From assembly GCF_017471675.1 (NCBI RefSeq), contig NZ_JAFUSK010000075.1:1-34199 (forward strand): a DNA stretch of 34,199 bases. Reading direction: 5' to 3'. Within the stretch, counting starts at the first letter, position 1, and each line of letters begins with the position of its first letter. A program made the position numbers and the translations under genes. The notes beneath the pieces are model-generated. The model made no database searches, was not told where the DNA came from, and saw nothing but the letters and a program-made list of their open reading frames with translations. This document shows positions 1-7,947 of the stretch, one piece after another. The stretch is from Pseudobutyrivibrio sp. (lineage in GTDB: Bacteria > Bacillota > Clostridia > Lachnospirales > Lachnospiraceae).

Positions 1-27
1 GCTGTGTTGTTTTCTTTGACGTGACAT
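1..27 (-). CDS. Y1 (IS200/RAYT-like) transposase, N-terminal fragment cut by window edge
   Basis: Only nine codons are visible, reading MSRQRKQHS leftward off the window. The ATG is preceded by a clear GGAGG about seven bases upstream, and a TATAAT-like -10 lies at 49-54 on the same strand. An N-terminus of this type (Met-Ser/Pro-Arg-x-x-Arg) is typical of Firmicutes Y1 transposases of the REP-associated (RAYT) or IS200 type, which are HUH single-strand transposases. The HUH motif and tyrosine are outside the window, so the identification rests on a few residues and the strong ribosome binding site. It sits just downstream of a radical SAM gene that appears truncated, which fits a mobile element. 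Confidence 0.45.
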
Positions 28-89
28 AATGAGTTCCTCCATTTGTTGATTATACAATACTTGAAGGGGATATCTCATTTTGTTTTGTA

Positions 90-1103
90 CTATTTAGATG
101 CTAACACTATACATGAATATCTTTGCAACTCATGTCTTTGAAGTAAAAAGATAAGATTAGATGCAGGATGATTAAATGGGATATTACAATCCTGGCAAAT
201 TTCTATACTTTGTATAATCTTGTCTGCGAGAAAAGCACCATCCACATCCCAACCATCAACTCTTGGCTGTGGTGCATTGATATTTATCTCATCAGCCCCA
301 AGCTCATCAATCATATATTGAATAGACCTTGGTAAATAATCCAAGTTATCTTTACTAGGTGTCATAAGAAAAGAAACTCGTCCATTCATGCTCTTTATCA
401 GTTGGCACTTACTTACCACAGTGTCATATGTTCCTGAGCCATCAGCAAATATTCTATTTCGGTCGTTAATCTCCTTCAGTCCATCCAGACTAATGGTGCA
501 TTTAATATCATTCTCATGAAAATAATTGATAATATCTTCATTTATCAGCGTTCCATTAGTAACAACTTCCTGATTAGCAGATTTTATTTTTCCATCAGCT
601 ATCGCGGACTTTAGCATCTCATTTCCAATTTTTATCAGGTTCATCTTCAGAAGAGGTTCGCCGCCAAAATATTGGATAGAAACATTATTCTTATAATTGT
701 GGGTGATAAAATCTTCTATAATAGATATAAATTTATCTTCATCCATTGAGTGCTTCTTTTTCTCAAATTCCTCAGCTACAAAGCAATATTTACATCTCAT
801 ATTGCAGCCTTCTGTCAGAGATATTCGCAGATAACTTATATAGTTTTTATCTGCTTTGGAAGCCATTTCATATCGTTTCTTTTTTAAATCCATATATTTT
901 AGTTCTTTAAAAACGAAGAACCCCTCATCTATAAGTTCTTTAACAGCCTGAGAATTTTGATTAAGCTCACTATGCTCGTCAAATGCTTCCACCAGTTTGT
1001 ATTGGTCTTCTTCGACTTCGAACATCTTTAAAGTATTTGCATTAAATAAATACTTCTTATTTCCAATAGAAAAACAAAATGCATTTTCAGATTTTTTAAT
1101 CAT
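90..1103 (-). CDS. Radical SAM peptide-maturase-like protein, probably C-terminally truncated
   Basis: The protein is 337 residues from the chosen start (MIKKSENAF). An earlier in-frame ATG at 1226 is rejected because it would place the hairpin at 1194-1241 inside the coding region. Residues 1-75 resemble the small N-terminal domain of RiPP maturases. C100, C104 and C107 form the CxxxCxxC motif that binds the 4Fe-4S cluster and SAM, followed by the GGEP motif (YFGGEPLL) and barrel strands (VTNGT, SLDG). Maturases of this kind normally continue into a SPASM domain that opens with Y-S-C; here the reading ends seven residues after RYSC, about 60 bases before the transposase start. No strong Shine-Dalgarno is visible. 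The natural substrate could be the neighbouring 39-residue peptide, but this is inference. It may be a pseudogene or a naturally short enzyme. Confidence 0.8.
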   Translation of the reverse strand: MIKKSENAFCFSIGNKKYLFNANTLKMFEVEEDQYKLVEAFDEHSELNQNSQAVKELIDEGFFVFKELKYMDLKKKRYEMASKADKNYISYLRISLTEGCNMRCKYCFVAEEFEKKKHSMDEDKFISIIEDFITHNYKNNVSIQYFGGEPLLKMNLIKIGNEMLKSAIADGKIKSANQEVVTNGTLINEDIINYFHENDIKCTISLDGLKEINDRNRIFADGSGTYDTVVSKCQLIKSMNGRVSFLMTPSKDNLDYLPRSIQYMIDELGADEININAPQPRVDGWDVDGAFLADKIIQSIEICQDCNIPFNHPASNLIFLLQRHELQRYSCIVLASK

Positions 1104-1193
1104 AATATCTTTTCTTGATAACTCAGTTTTCCTTTCCTGATATTTCCTATCAATTTTCTTCCTCTGCAAGATACCACGAAAAATGCATACAAA

Positions 1194-1241
1194 AAAAGTG
1201 TCAGAGTTGTGAATATGGTCATTCACAACTCTGACACTTTT
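1194..1241 (-). terminator. 21-bp perfect inverted repeat, terminator-like, between radical SAM gene and peptide gene
   Basis: The arms 1194-1214 and 1221-1241 are exact reverse complements with a six-base loop. On the minus strand the stem is followed by a run of seven T, the form of an intrinsic terminator; the plus strand has only a short T stretch. It could end leftward transcripts from the regulator gene or act as an attenuator ahead of the radical SAM gene. As DNA it could also be an operator between divergent genes. Confidence 0.75.
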
Positions 1242-1291
1242 ATTGGTTATTTCTTCATGCTAACATATTCTTGTTCTAGGAGGATAATGTT

Positions 1292-1411
1292 ATGTTTATT
1301 AAGAAATTAGCTTTGGTTATTGCACTTGCAGTTACTATTTCTTCTACAGTATCTTATGTAACTGTGTTCTCTCCAAATTCAAACTTCATATCTCCTTGGG
1401 AAGAAGAATAA
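1292..1411 (+). CDS. 39-residue secreted-type small peptide (candidate signal or RiPP precursor)
   Basis: A plus-strand ORF in a locus where everything else is minus strand. It has an excellent AGGAGG (1279-1284) eight bases before ATG. A weak promoter (TTGGTT at 1243, 17 bases, TATTCT at 1266) lies directly upstream. The peptide starts MFIKK, then has a hydrophobic core of about 15 residues (LALVIALAVT and on), and ends with a polar tail carrying SPNSNF and SPWEEE. This layout matches exported peptide pheromones of the Phr/PapR/SHP kind, whose C-terminal part is released and sensed. It is divergent from the radical SAM gene and convergent with the dual-HTH regulator, which suggests a peptide-sensing or RiPP function. 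Expression is not proven, and I recognise no family. Confidence 0.6.
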   Translation: MFIKKLALVIALAVTISSTVSYVTVFSPNSNFISPWEEE

Positions 1412-1437
1412 TTTTAAATTGAGTTTAAAAAATGTAG

Positions 1438-3243
1438 TTAGAGTAACGGCTCGAGATTTGTGACATAAAATTTTTTCTCTGATTCACTTTTTTTAAACTC
1501 TGCCAAAGCAACACAGGCTTTTATTCCTTTTTCAATAAGAGCATTGTCTTTTTTTGTTTCCTGCATGGAGTTATTCCATACAATATCATAAATGCAACCT
1601 CCTAGCATAGAGATTCGATCTCTACGAAGCATGCTGATAATATTATACCTTGCAAGTTCATCAGAAATAGTGTAATTACCTTTATTTCCATGATTACTTG
1701 CCACCCACTCCATAATTATGTCGTAAAAGCCAATGCTTACTGATTTATTGTTTGTGCTCATAATATTGTTGCACATACCTTCTATTATCTCTTCACATTT
1801 CTGGTTCTTAACCTTCGCTGCTAAATAATATAAAAGTATTCCTTCCGCCTTTGTAAAAAAATAATCATCAGCATTCTCAATATTATCAATTGGAATGGTA
1901 AGACTAAGGGTATTTAAAATGTTATTTGCAAACTCCTCCCTGCTGATTCTTCCCTGCTCATAATTACAAACATTTATTAATCTGGCCAATACCTGCTGAT
2001 TACTCTTGTCTGTCTTATCAACATTTGTAAGAAGTTTATTTTTTAATGCCTCTGCTGCTTCTATTTGTTGGGTATTGAGTAGCTTTTTGTACTCCAAAAA
2101 CATGTTATTAATTTCGATTTCTGAAGTAGCAATTTCAAATCTTCTAAACAAATATGTCAGTCCAAGTCTCTGAAATAACTGACTGACAATTTGCTGCTGT
2201 GCTCTTGAAGCATTCTTTTCAAGTCGCATTATAGTCCTGACTGAACAAATTCCGTCAGCCAACTGCTCACGGCTCAAGCTCAACATCTTTCTTCGATGTA
2301 AAATCGTATGTGAAACTGAATATATAACACTTGTTTCAAAGAGCAAAACATCTGATTTCCATTTAATGATGTCGTCGCTGCCACTTATCTGCTTTGCAAA
2401 ACTAAGAGCCTCTAGCATCTCCTCTTCCCAGCCACTGATGATGTTCAGCTCTCTTTTTATTTGGATGAGCTTTTGCAAATTATAAACTCTTGACTTGGAA
2501 CGCTCCAGCTCTATAACTTCATCAATAACCTCAGCTGTAATAAATCTGTCTTTTGAATTTAATAGCGATTTAAACAGCTCATAGTATCTAACAACTACAC
2601 CGGACATCAATTTGATGTATGCAATCTTGTCAAAATTTGATTTCTGGATATATGAAAATACCTTTTCATATAGTTCCTTATGGGAAAGAAGATTTTCTGT
2701 GGATGAATCGATCAAACTGCTGTAATACAGGTATCTCTCCAAAATAAATATCTCTTCTGGAGCCAAGCAATACTTATCCAGCATTTGAATATCTATTCCT
2801 TTCATAGTGTAATCTAAAGCATTTTTAAATAAGGCTCTTATTTCTTCTTTGCTTCCATTATTATTTTCAAGATAAAATGCATCCAATACATCAACCAGCT
2901 GATTCCGTATTTTGCCACTGTCTGCAAACTCGGTTTTTAATAGATTTAAAAGCTTTTCTATTTCGTTACTGTTATTATCCAAAATAAAAGCCTCAAGCTT
3001 TACCAGGGTTTCAATGACATTATACTCTTCGTCCTCCACATAATCTTCAAATTCCTCTGGCGAAATTCCTAATCTGGCCATTAACCTATTCCGCATGAAG
3101 TAATTCGGAATCCTGTCTCCATTTTCAAAATAATGAAGGTTCGAAGGAGTACACAGTCCAAGTGAAAGCTGAGCAAGTGATATTCCTCTATATTCTCTTA
3201 TGTTTTTTAATAAACTATAAAAATTCTGTAATTCTTTATCCAT
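1438..3243 (-). CDS. Dual-HTH regulator with helical repeats (RRNPP-like candidate peptide sensor)
   Basis: A 601-residue protein without membrane segments. Residues about 8-60 form an XRE-type helix-turn-helix (LKNIREYRGISLAQLSLG, then NLHYFENGDRIP), followed by about 240 residues of helical, TPR-like sequence. A second XRE-type HTH lies at about 310-363 (LHRRKMLSLSREQLADG, RTIMRLEKNASRA), followed by another helical stretch to the end. RRNPP regulators (Rgg, PlcR, PrgX) have one HTH plus TPRs of about 280-300 residues, so this looks like two such modules fused. The start is supported by GGGGAGGG/AAGG upstream and by a TTGACA-17-TAATTT promoter at 3281-3309. Its neighbour is the small exported-type peptide at 1292, a natural candidate ligand. 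Peptide binding is inferred; direct DNA binding is well supported by the two HTH motifs. Confidence 0.75.
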   Translation of the reverse strand: MDKELQNFYSLLKNIREYRGISLAQLSLGLCTPSNLHYFENGDRIPNYFMRNRLMARLGISPEEFEDYVEDEEYNVIETLVKLEAFILDNNSNEIEKLLNLLKTEFADSGKIRNQLVDVLDAFYLENNNGSKEEIRALFKNALDYTMKGIDIQMLDKYCLAPEEIFILERYLYYSSLIDSSTENLLSHKELYEKVFSYIQKSNFDKIAYIKLMSGVVVRYYELFKSLLNSKDRFITAEVIDEVIELERSKSRVYNLQKLIQIKRELNIISGWEEEMLEALSFAKQISGSDDIIKWKSDVLLFETSVIYSVSHTILHRRKMLSLSREQLADGICSVRTIMRLEKNASRAQQQIVSQLFQRLGLTYLFRRFEIATSEIEINNMFLEYKKLLNTQQIEAAEALKNKLLTNVDKTDKSNQQVLARLINVCNYEQGRISREEFANNILNTLSLTIPIDNIENADDYFFTKAEGILLYYLAAKVKNQKCEEIIEGMCNNIMSTNNKSVSIGFYDIIMEWVASNHGNKGNYTISDELARYNIISMLRRDRISMLGGCIYDIVWNNSMQETKKDNALIEKGIKACVALAEFKKSESEKKFYVTNLEPLL

Positions 3244-3280
3244 TATCTAAAACCTTACCCTCCCCAATATCCCCTTTAAT

Positions 3281-3309
3281 AAATTATCTAAGGCTTACCT
3301 TTTTGTCAA
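3281..3309 (-). promoter_or_regulatory. Promoter of the dual-HTH regulator
   Basis: A perfect -35 TTGACA (3304-3309) is followed by a 17-base spacer and TAATTT (3281-3286). The spacer holds the imperfect dyad AAGGTAAGCCTT, a possible autoregulatory site. Confidence 0.6.
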
Positions 3310-3342
3310 TAAAAATGAGAGGCTTTCCTTGAATAATGTAAT

Positions 3343-3365
3343 AAGGGGCTCCATATGAGCCCCTT
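3343..3365 (-). terminator. Hairpin downstream of the GH3 gene
   Basis: Nine-base arms AAGGGGCTC and GAGCCCCTT enclose a five-base loop. The stem is GC-rich, but only a weak T-rich stretch follows on the minus strand. It probably ends the GH3 transcript. Confidence 0.55.
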
Positions 3366-3435
3366 GATATAGTAATAATCTACACTTGAGAAGAGAGAAT
3401 TAATAAAGATATAGATTATATACTAACATATTTTA

Positions 3436-6400
3436 TTATTCTGACACTGCCTGCTTCTTCTTTTTTAGATAAAGCATAACTACCAGTATCTCTAAACCAA
3501 CTAATACCACTGCTGCAATTACATCAATTGTAATAAACATCTTTGTAAGCTTATCCATACCCTTGTCTAGGTTTTCAGGATAATAGTTCCCTGAGTTTAC
3601 AGTTGTATACATAATGTTCTTACATGCCTGTCGAAGTGCAATTGTAAGTGTTGCTGAATCAGTATCTGTAAGCTGGTTTGAATCATATTTATAGAAACCA
3701 AGCATTGCATCATTACCATTTCTTACTGCATCATCAGTGTTCTGGTAGCCATAATCACCATTCCAATCAGTCAGCACCATTCCTCTAAAGCCCCATTCAT
3801 TTCTAAGAACATTGTTTAGAAGATTTGAATTTGCACCAGACCATACATCTCCAATAAAGTTGAATGAGCTCATCACTGCAAGTGGATATCCTGCCTTCGC
3901 GCCGCCAACCTCTACATTGGACTTAACACATATTTCAAAAGGCTTCATATAGATTTCTCTAATGGCCTGCTCATCTGCAAATGTTTGTAGGAAGCTACAT
4001 CTGTTTACCTCCTGATCATTTAATACAAAATGCTTAATATATGCATATACGCCCTTTGTAGCAAGTCCATTTACAGTATTGCTTGCAATATTTCCTGCTA
4101 ATACTCCATCTTCTGAATAATACTCAAAGTTTCTTCCGCCAAAAGCGCTCCTATGTATATTCATTGCAGGAGAATATGTTCCATAAATTCCAGCTGATGC
4201 ATATTCATCACCCTCTGCTTGACCAATTCTATATGCAAGCTCCTTATTCCATGTCTGTGCAATAAGGTATTCTGTTGCATAAGCTGTTCCATATACACCG
4301 ATATACCAATCATTAAGGCCTGATGTACCATCTGAATCAAGTGTAAGTACCTTACCCACAGATTCTACTGCTGCTGTTTGGAAACCACCAAGGTTTACCA
4401 TATTAGCCATATCTTCAAAGGTCATTTGGTTAAGCAATTCATCCCATGACTCATCATCATAGCTTACGCCAACAAAATCTTTAAGATCCAAGCCATTTTT
4501 TTCACCAGTTACAGGCATTTCATCTTCTGGATTGTCAAATACAGTTGGATCATATTCAGGCACAGCATGCATTCTGATAAAAGCCTGCACATCATCATCC
4601 ATTGCAAATAGTTCTTCCGCTGGAGCAGCTGTAGCCTCTTCATAATTAGCAAATCCATCTGCTCGTGAAAGATATGTTACCTTTCCAAGGGAATAATCCT
4701 GGAACTGATTATTTGCAGGTATATTATCTGAATGTCTACTATCTTTTGAGTAATCAATATCTGCATCTATAGTAATAGTTCTTTCATCAATTACTGTATG
4801 AGAATCTTCTCTAATAGAAAGAATATAATCACCTGCTTCAAGAACATAGCCACCATTACCTGATGAAGCCTTGATACTATTGGAATCATATGATGCCATA
4901 TCCTCATATGCAACTTCAAAGCTAATCACCTGCGAATCACCTGGTTCAAGGACATCTGTCTTATCAAAATCAATAAGATTTACTGATGCCTTTTCAATAC
5001 CACCATTATAATAAGGTGGATTATAATATAGCTCTACAACATCCTTTCCTGCCACATCACCTGTGTTAGTAACAGTAACCTCTATAGAAACAGAATCATT
5101 ATTTTCGGTAAAGCCTGTAATCTCCTGAGAAAAATCAGTGTAGCTTAATCCATATCCAAAAGGATATAAAACCTTTTCATCATAATTAATAAGACCTTCC
5201 TCAGCTGCTGTTTCATAGAACTTGTAGCCCACATAAATACCCTCGATATAGTCAACAAAACCAAATGCACCTTTGAAGGCTTCGTCAGCTGCTGTAAACT
5301 CATCCTTCATGTCCTGCACATTGTTGTAAACAAAAGAACCATAGTTGTTAACTGTAGGAGTATCAAATAAATCATACACGAATGTATCTGCAGTACGGCC
5401 TGAAGGATTTACTGTACCATTTAAAATTTCGCCAAGAGCTTCCATACCAGTTGCTCCAGTACCTGGAACTAATAGTACAGACTTAATTGAATCATAATCA
5501 TTAACCCAGCCAAGCTCCATAGTATTATTGGCGTTGATCACCACGATAACATTCCTAAATTCTGAAGTAACAAGTTCAAGCATATCTTCTTCTGTGTTAC
5601 TCAGCTCAAGGTAATGCTCACCCTCATCAAAATCGTCATAGCTCTTTGAGTTATTATTGTAGCTGCTTGCTAAATATGTATAATTCTCATGTCCATCTGC
5701 ATCCCTATCTGCTGTATTATAAGTTCCATCGATTACAGCTTTCATATCCTGTGGCTCATCCTGTCCTTCACCACCTGAACGGGAAATAACCACAAGTGCT
5801 GTATCGGAGAAGCTTTTGGCTTCATTCATTAAATCATCAGTGTATTTTTCTACTGGTGGTTCAGGAAGCGACCAATCTGTATAGTTGACACTTACTACGT
5901 TGCCACCTAAATCTCTTGTCGCACTATAATCCACATACATATCAACAAGTGACTGATTAACATTAAAGCCTGCATCCTTTAGCGACTGTAAAATATCTAT
6001 GTTTCCAGTATTATCTGCAGAACCAGATCCTGTTCCACCGTAGATAGGATTTGTAGCTGCCCAACCAAATACGTTAATATTAGAATTGTCTGCTAAAGGA
6101 AGTGTTGCATCCTCGTTCTTTGCAAGAACAATTCCTTCCTCACCTATTTCCACATTTATATCTTCAGATGCCTTCTTAGCATCATCTGAAACAGTTGCCG
6201 CGCCATTGATTATAGGAGCTAAGTTGTTATACATAGGTCCTAAGCATATCGAATTTACGATAACTAAAATGATAGCAAACCAGGCTGTTACCGCTGACCA
6301 TCTAACCACAAATCTTGAACCCTTTTTAGCAAAAAAATGTGCTGCAATAAGAACTACTATCAACGCTATTATTGTTCCTAATATCGCGTAAATATATCCG

Positions 6401-6492
6401 CCCAATTGAGTCACATATGTCTGAACATCCTCAGGCGAAACTCCCATACCTGTAAATATAGGAGTGAGCCTATCAATTAAAAACTGTAACAT
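3436..6492 (-). CDS. Membrane-anchored family 3 glycoside hydrolase (beta-glucosidase type) with reversed domain order
   Basis: About 1018 residues. Start chosen at the second ATG of an ATGATG pair because GAGGAG lies seven bases before it. Two N-terminal membrane helices (about 35-90) are followed by the alpha/beta sandwich (EGIVLAKNEDATLPL), a fibronectin-III-like domain (YPFGYGLSYTDF) and only then the TIM barrel with SDGTSGLN, YIKHFVLNDQE and the nucleophile motif VLTDWNGD near residue 910. Usual GH3 enzymes run barrel, sandwich, FnIII; the reversed order is known from Butyrivibrio fibrisolvens bglA and Ruminococcus albus. A C-terminal membrane helix (about 985-1008) ends in KKKKQ. The catalytic part is therefore predicted to sit outside the membrane, releasing sugars from beta-linked oligosaccharides. 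The LytTR/GHKL genes immediately upstream are separated by a terminator. The substrate cannot be read from sequence. Confidence 0.9.
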   Translation of the reverse strand: MLQFLIDRLTPIFTGMGVSPEDVQTYVTQLGGYIYAILGTIIALIVVLIAAHFFAKKGSRFVVRWSAVTAWFAIILVIVNSICLGPMYNNLAPIINGAATVSDDAKKASEDINVEIGEEGIVLAKNEDATLPLADNSNINVFGWAATNPIYGGTGSGSADNTGNIDILQSLKDAGFNVNQSLVDMYVDYSATRDLGGNVVSVNYTDWSLPEPPVEKYTDDLMNEAKSFSDTALVVISRSGGEGQDEPQDMKAVIDGTYNTADRDADGHENYTYLASSYNNNSKSYDDFDEGEHYLELSNTEEDMLELVTSEFRNVIVVINANNTMELGWVNDYDSIKSVLLVPGTGATGMEALGEILNGTVNPSGRTADTFVYDLFDTPTVNNYGSFVYNNVQDMKDEFTAADEAFKGAFGFVDYIEGIYVGYKFYETAAEEGLINYDEKVLYPFGYGLSYTDFSQEITGFTENNDSVSIEVTVTNTGDVAGKDVVELYYNPPYYNGGIEKASVNLIDFDKTDVLEPGDSQVISFEVAYEDMASYDSNSIKASSGNGGYVLEAGDYILSIREDSHTVIDERTITIDADIDYSKDSRHSDNIPANNQFQDYSLGKVTYLSRADGFANYEEATAAPAEELFAMDDDVQAFIRMHAVPEYDPTVFDNPEDEMPVTGEKNGLDLKDFVGVSYDDESWDELLNQMTFEDMANMVNLGGFQTAAVESVGKVLTLDSDGTSGLNDWYIGVYGTAYATEYLIAQTWNKELAYRIGQAEGDEYASAGIYGTYSPAMNIHRSAFGGRNFEYYSEDGVLAGNIASNTVNGLATKGVYAYIKHFVLNDQEVNRCSFLQTFADEQAIREIYMKPFEICVKSNVEVGGAKAGYPLAVMSSFNFIGDVWSGANSNLLNNVLRNEWGFRGMVLTDWNGDYGYQNTDDAVRNGNDAMLGFYKYDSNQLTDTDSATLTIALRQACKNIMYTTVNSGNYYPENLDKGMDKLTKMFITIDVIAAVVLVGLEILVVMLYLKKKKQAVSE

Positions 6493-6554
6493 CATCTTTC
6501 TCCTCATATTAAACTTATTAACAAAGCGCGCTCTTAACTTGGATATAAGATAAC

Positions 6555-6602
6555 AAAAAAATGACCAATCTCTGAATTTTTTCAGAAATCGGTCATTTTT
6601 TT
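6555..6602. terminator. Bidirectional-looking intrinsic terminator between sensor kinase and GH3 genes
   Basis: Outer arms of about ten pairs (AAAAATGACC with GGTCATTTTT) and inner arms TCTGAA/TTCAGA enclose a short T-rich loop, with A and T runs at the two ends. It closes the two-component operon, so GH3 needs its own promoter in the roughly 60 bases between this stem and its start. Confidence 0.8.
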
Positions 6603-6620
6603 CATTTAATCGGTATTACA

Positions 6621-7265
6621 TTACTGTGCCTTGGGTAGTATTATATCTAAATAAAACTTACCATTTTTTGTACTCATAAGTATTGAGCCGCCATACTTCT
6701 CAGTAATATATTTAATACTCTTGACTCCAAAACCATGGTAGCTTTTGTCATCCTTTGTAGTGACAGGAAGTCCATCTATAAATTGAATCTCTCTAGAGCA
6801 TCTGTTTTCCATATGAATTAAAACCATGTCTCCTCGCTCTTTTATGTGAAGGCTGATAACTCTTTCCTCTGGCTTTTCTTTTACAACACTTTCCAGTGCA
6901 TTATCAAAAGCGTTTCCCATTAGAGCGTATATATCTGTTGGAGTCATAAAGTCAATAAGCTTACCATCAATCATACAGCTAAAAGCAACATCTCTCTCGT
7001 TAGAAATCAATGTTTTTTCCCTAAGAACATAATCCAATGTCTCGCATCCAGTATGATAAGTGGCATCATATATAGATACAGCCTGCTGCACTTCCTTTAT
7101 GTATTCATTTCTCTCTTTATTATCTTCAAGCTTAGTCAACGCCTTTAACTGATGCTTCAAATCATGACATTTAATATTAATAATGTCTATAGCTTCCTTG
7201 TTGCTTTTGTGCGCATTGTCTGCCATCTGAAGCAACTGCTCCATGGTATGCTGCTCCTCTAGCAT
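6621..7265 (-). CDS. GHKL histidine kinase, catalytic part (AgrC-like; separated by frameshift from its membrane part)
   Basis: 214 residues with the H-box CHDLKHQL (putative phospho-acceptor in HDLKHQ), the N-box GNAFDNALES and the G-box HGFGVKSIKYITEKYGG, the usual order in AgrC/CitA-like GHKL kinases. No membrane segment is present. The ATG at 7265 has no convincing ribosome binding site. Upstream codons in the same frame read VLRENQ, a coiled-coil linker that would join naturally to the membrane protein at 7276-7947, which ends EVLRT in another frame. The two pieces therefore look like one sensor gene broken by a frameshift. Translation by reinitiation cannot be ruled out, since the stop and new start are about ten bases apart. 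Confidence 0.8.
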   Translation of the reverse strand: MLEEQHTMEQLLQMADNAHKSNKEAIDIINIKCHDLKHQLKALTKLEDNKERNEYIKEVQQAVSIYDATYHTGCETLDYVLREKTLISNERDVAFSCMIDGKLIDFMTPTDIYALMGNAFDNALESVVKEKPEERVISLHIKERGDMVLIHMENRCSREIQFIDGLPVTTKDDKSYHGFGVKSIKYITEKYGGSILMSTKNGKFYLDIILPKAQ

Positions 7266-7275
7266 TTGGTTTTCT

Positions 7276-7947
7276 CTAAGTACGTAATACTTCCATTACA
7301 AGCACAAGCCCGCAGCACATAAAACTATAGCTTGGACATACTACTCTTGATAAGAAGCTAACTTCTGCATTAGAATAGGCCAGACTTAATCCTATTGCAG
7401 CTACCATCACAACCACAAACAGAATTGATATTCTCCTGTCATTTTTTCTAAAATGATTCTTATCTATATTTCTTTTCACTATTATATAATAAATGATAAC
7501 ATCCCACACCACATAAGAGGCATAGTGGAACAAAATGTATGTACTAAATCTTTCATTAGGCTCCATCCCAATATAATAAATCAGAATTGTGGTAAGACCA
7601 AAGCACATATGCTCCGTTGCATATCCACTGGCAACAGCAAACAGGATTTCTATAAATTCCATATCAAATACAAGATAAATAGGAATTATGCTAAAAAGAG
7701 CCCATACAAAATATCTTAGAAAACTATATATATCAAACCCCTGCTGTCCATCTGTAGGAATCAGTATTACATAGCCCCACAAACCACAGCAAATCATATA
7801 GATTACAATGCCAAGTATCAGCCTAGATACAAATCCTCTATTTCTCCTTTGATTAACTAAAAAAGGTACCTCCGCAATAAGTAGCTCCAATGGAAATCTG
7901 ACGAAGGAACCTATTATAATATTCTGAATTTGAATTAATATTTCCAT
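7276..7947 (-). CDS. Membrane sensor domain of AgrC-like histidine kinase (N-terminal part)
   Basis: 223 residues with about six hydrophobic segments (for example LILGIVIYMICCGLWGYVI, FVWALFSIIPIYLVFDM, ISILFVVVMVAAIGLSLAY), typical of the sensor part of AgrC-like kinases. The ATG at 7947 overlaps the TGA of the response regulator, so the two are translationally coupled. The protein lacks a kinase core: it ends at EVLRT just where a kinase would continue into the dimerisation helix. That helix and the GHKL domain lie 10 bases downstream in a different frame. The signal is unknown; no agrB or agrD gene is present in the window. Confidence 0.75.
   Translation of the reverse strand: MEILIQIQNIIIGSFVRFPLELLIAEVPFLVNQRRNRGFVSRLILGIVIYMICCGLWGYVILIPTDGQQGFDIYSFLRYFVWALFSIIPIYLVFDMEFIEILFAVASGYATEHMCFGLTTILIYYIGMEPNERFSTYILFHYASYVVWDVIIYYIIVKRNIDKNHFRKNDRRISILFVVVMVAAIGLSLAYSNAEVSFLSRVVCPSYSFMCCGLVLVMEVLRT

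Noticed and set aside
1104-1226. Longer N-terminus for the radical SAM protein
   Set aside because: It would translate through the right part of the 21-bp inverted repeat and has no family-like sequence; the ATG at 1103 begins the domain.
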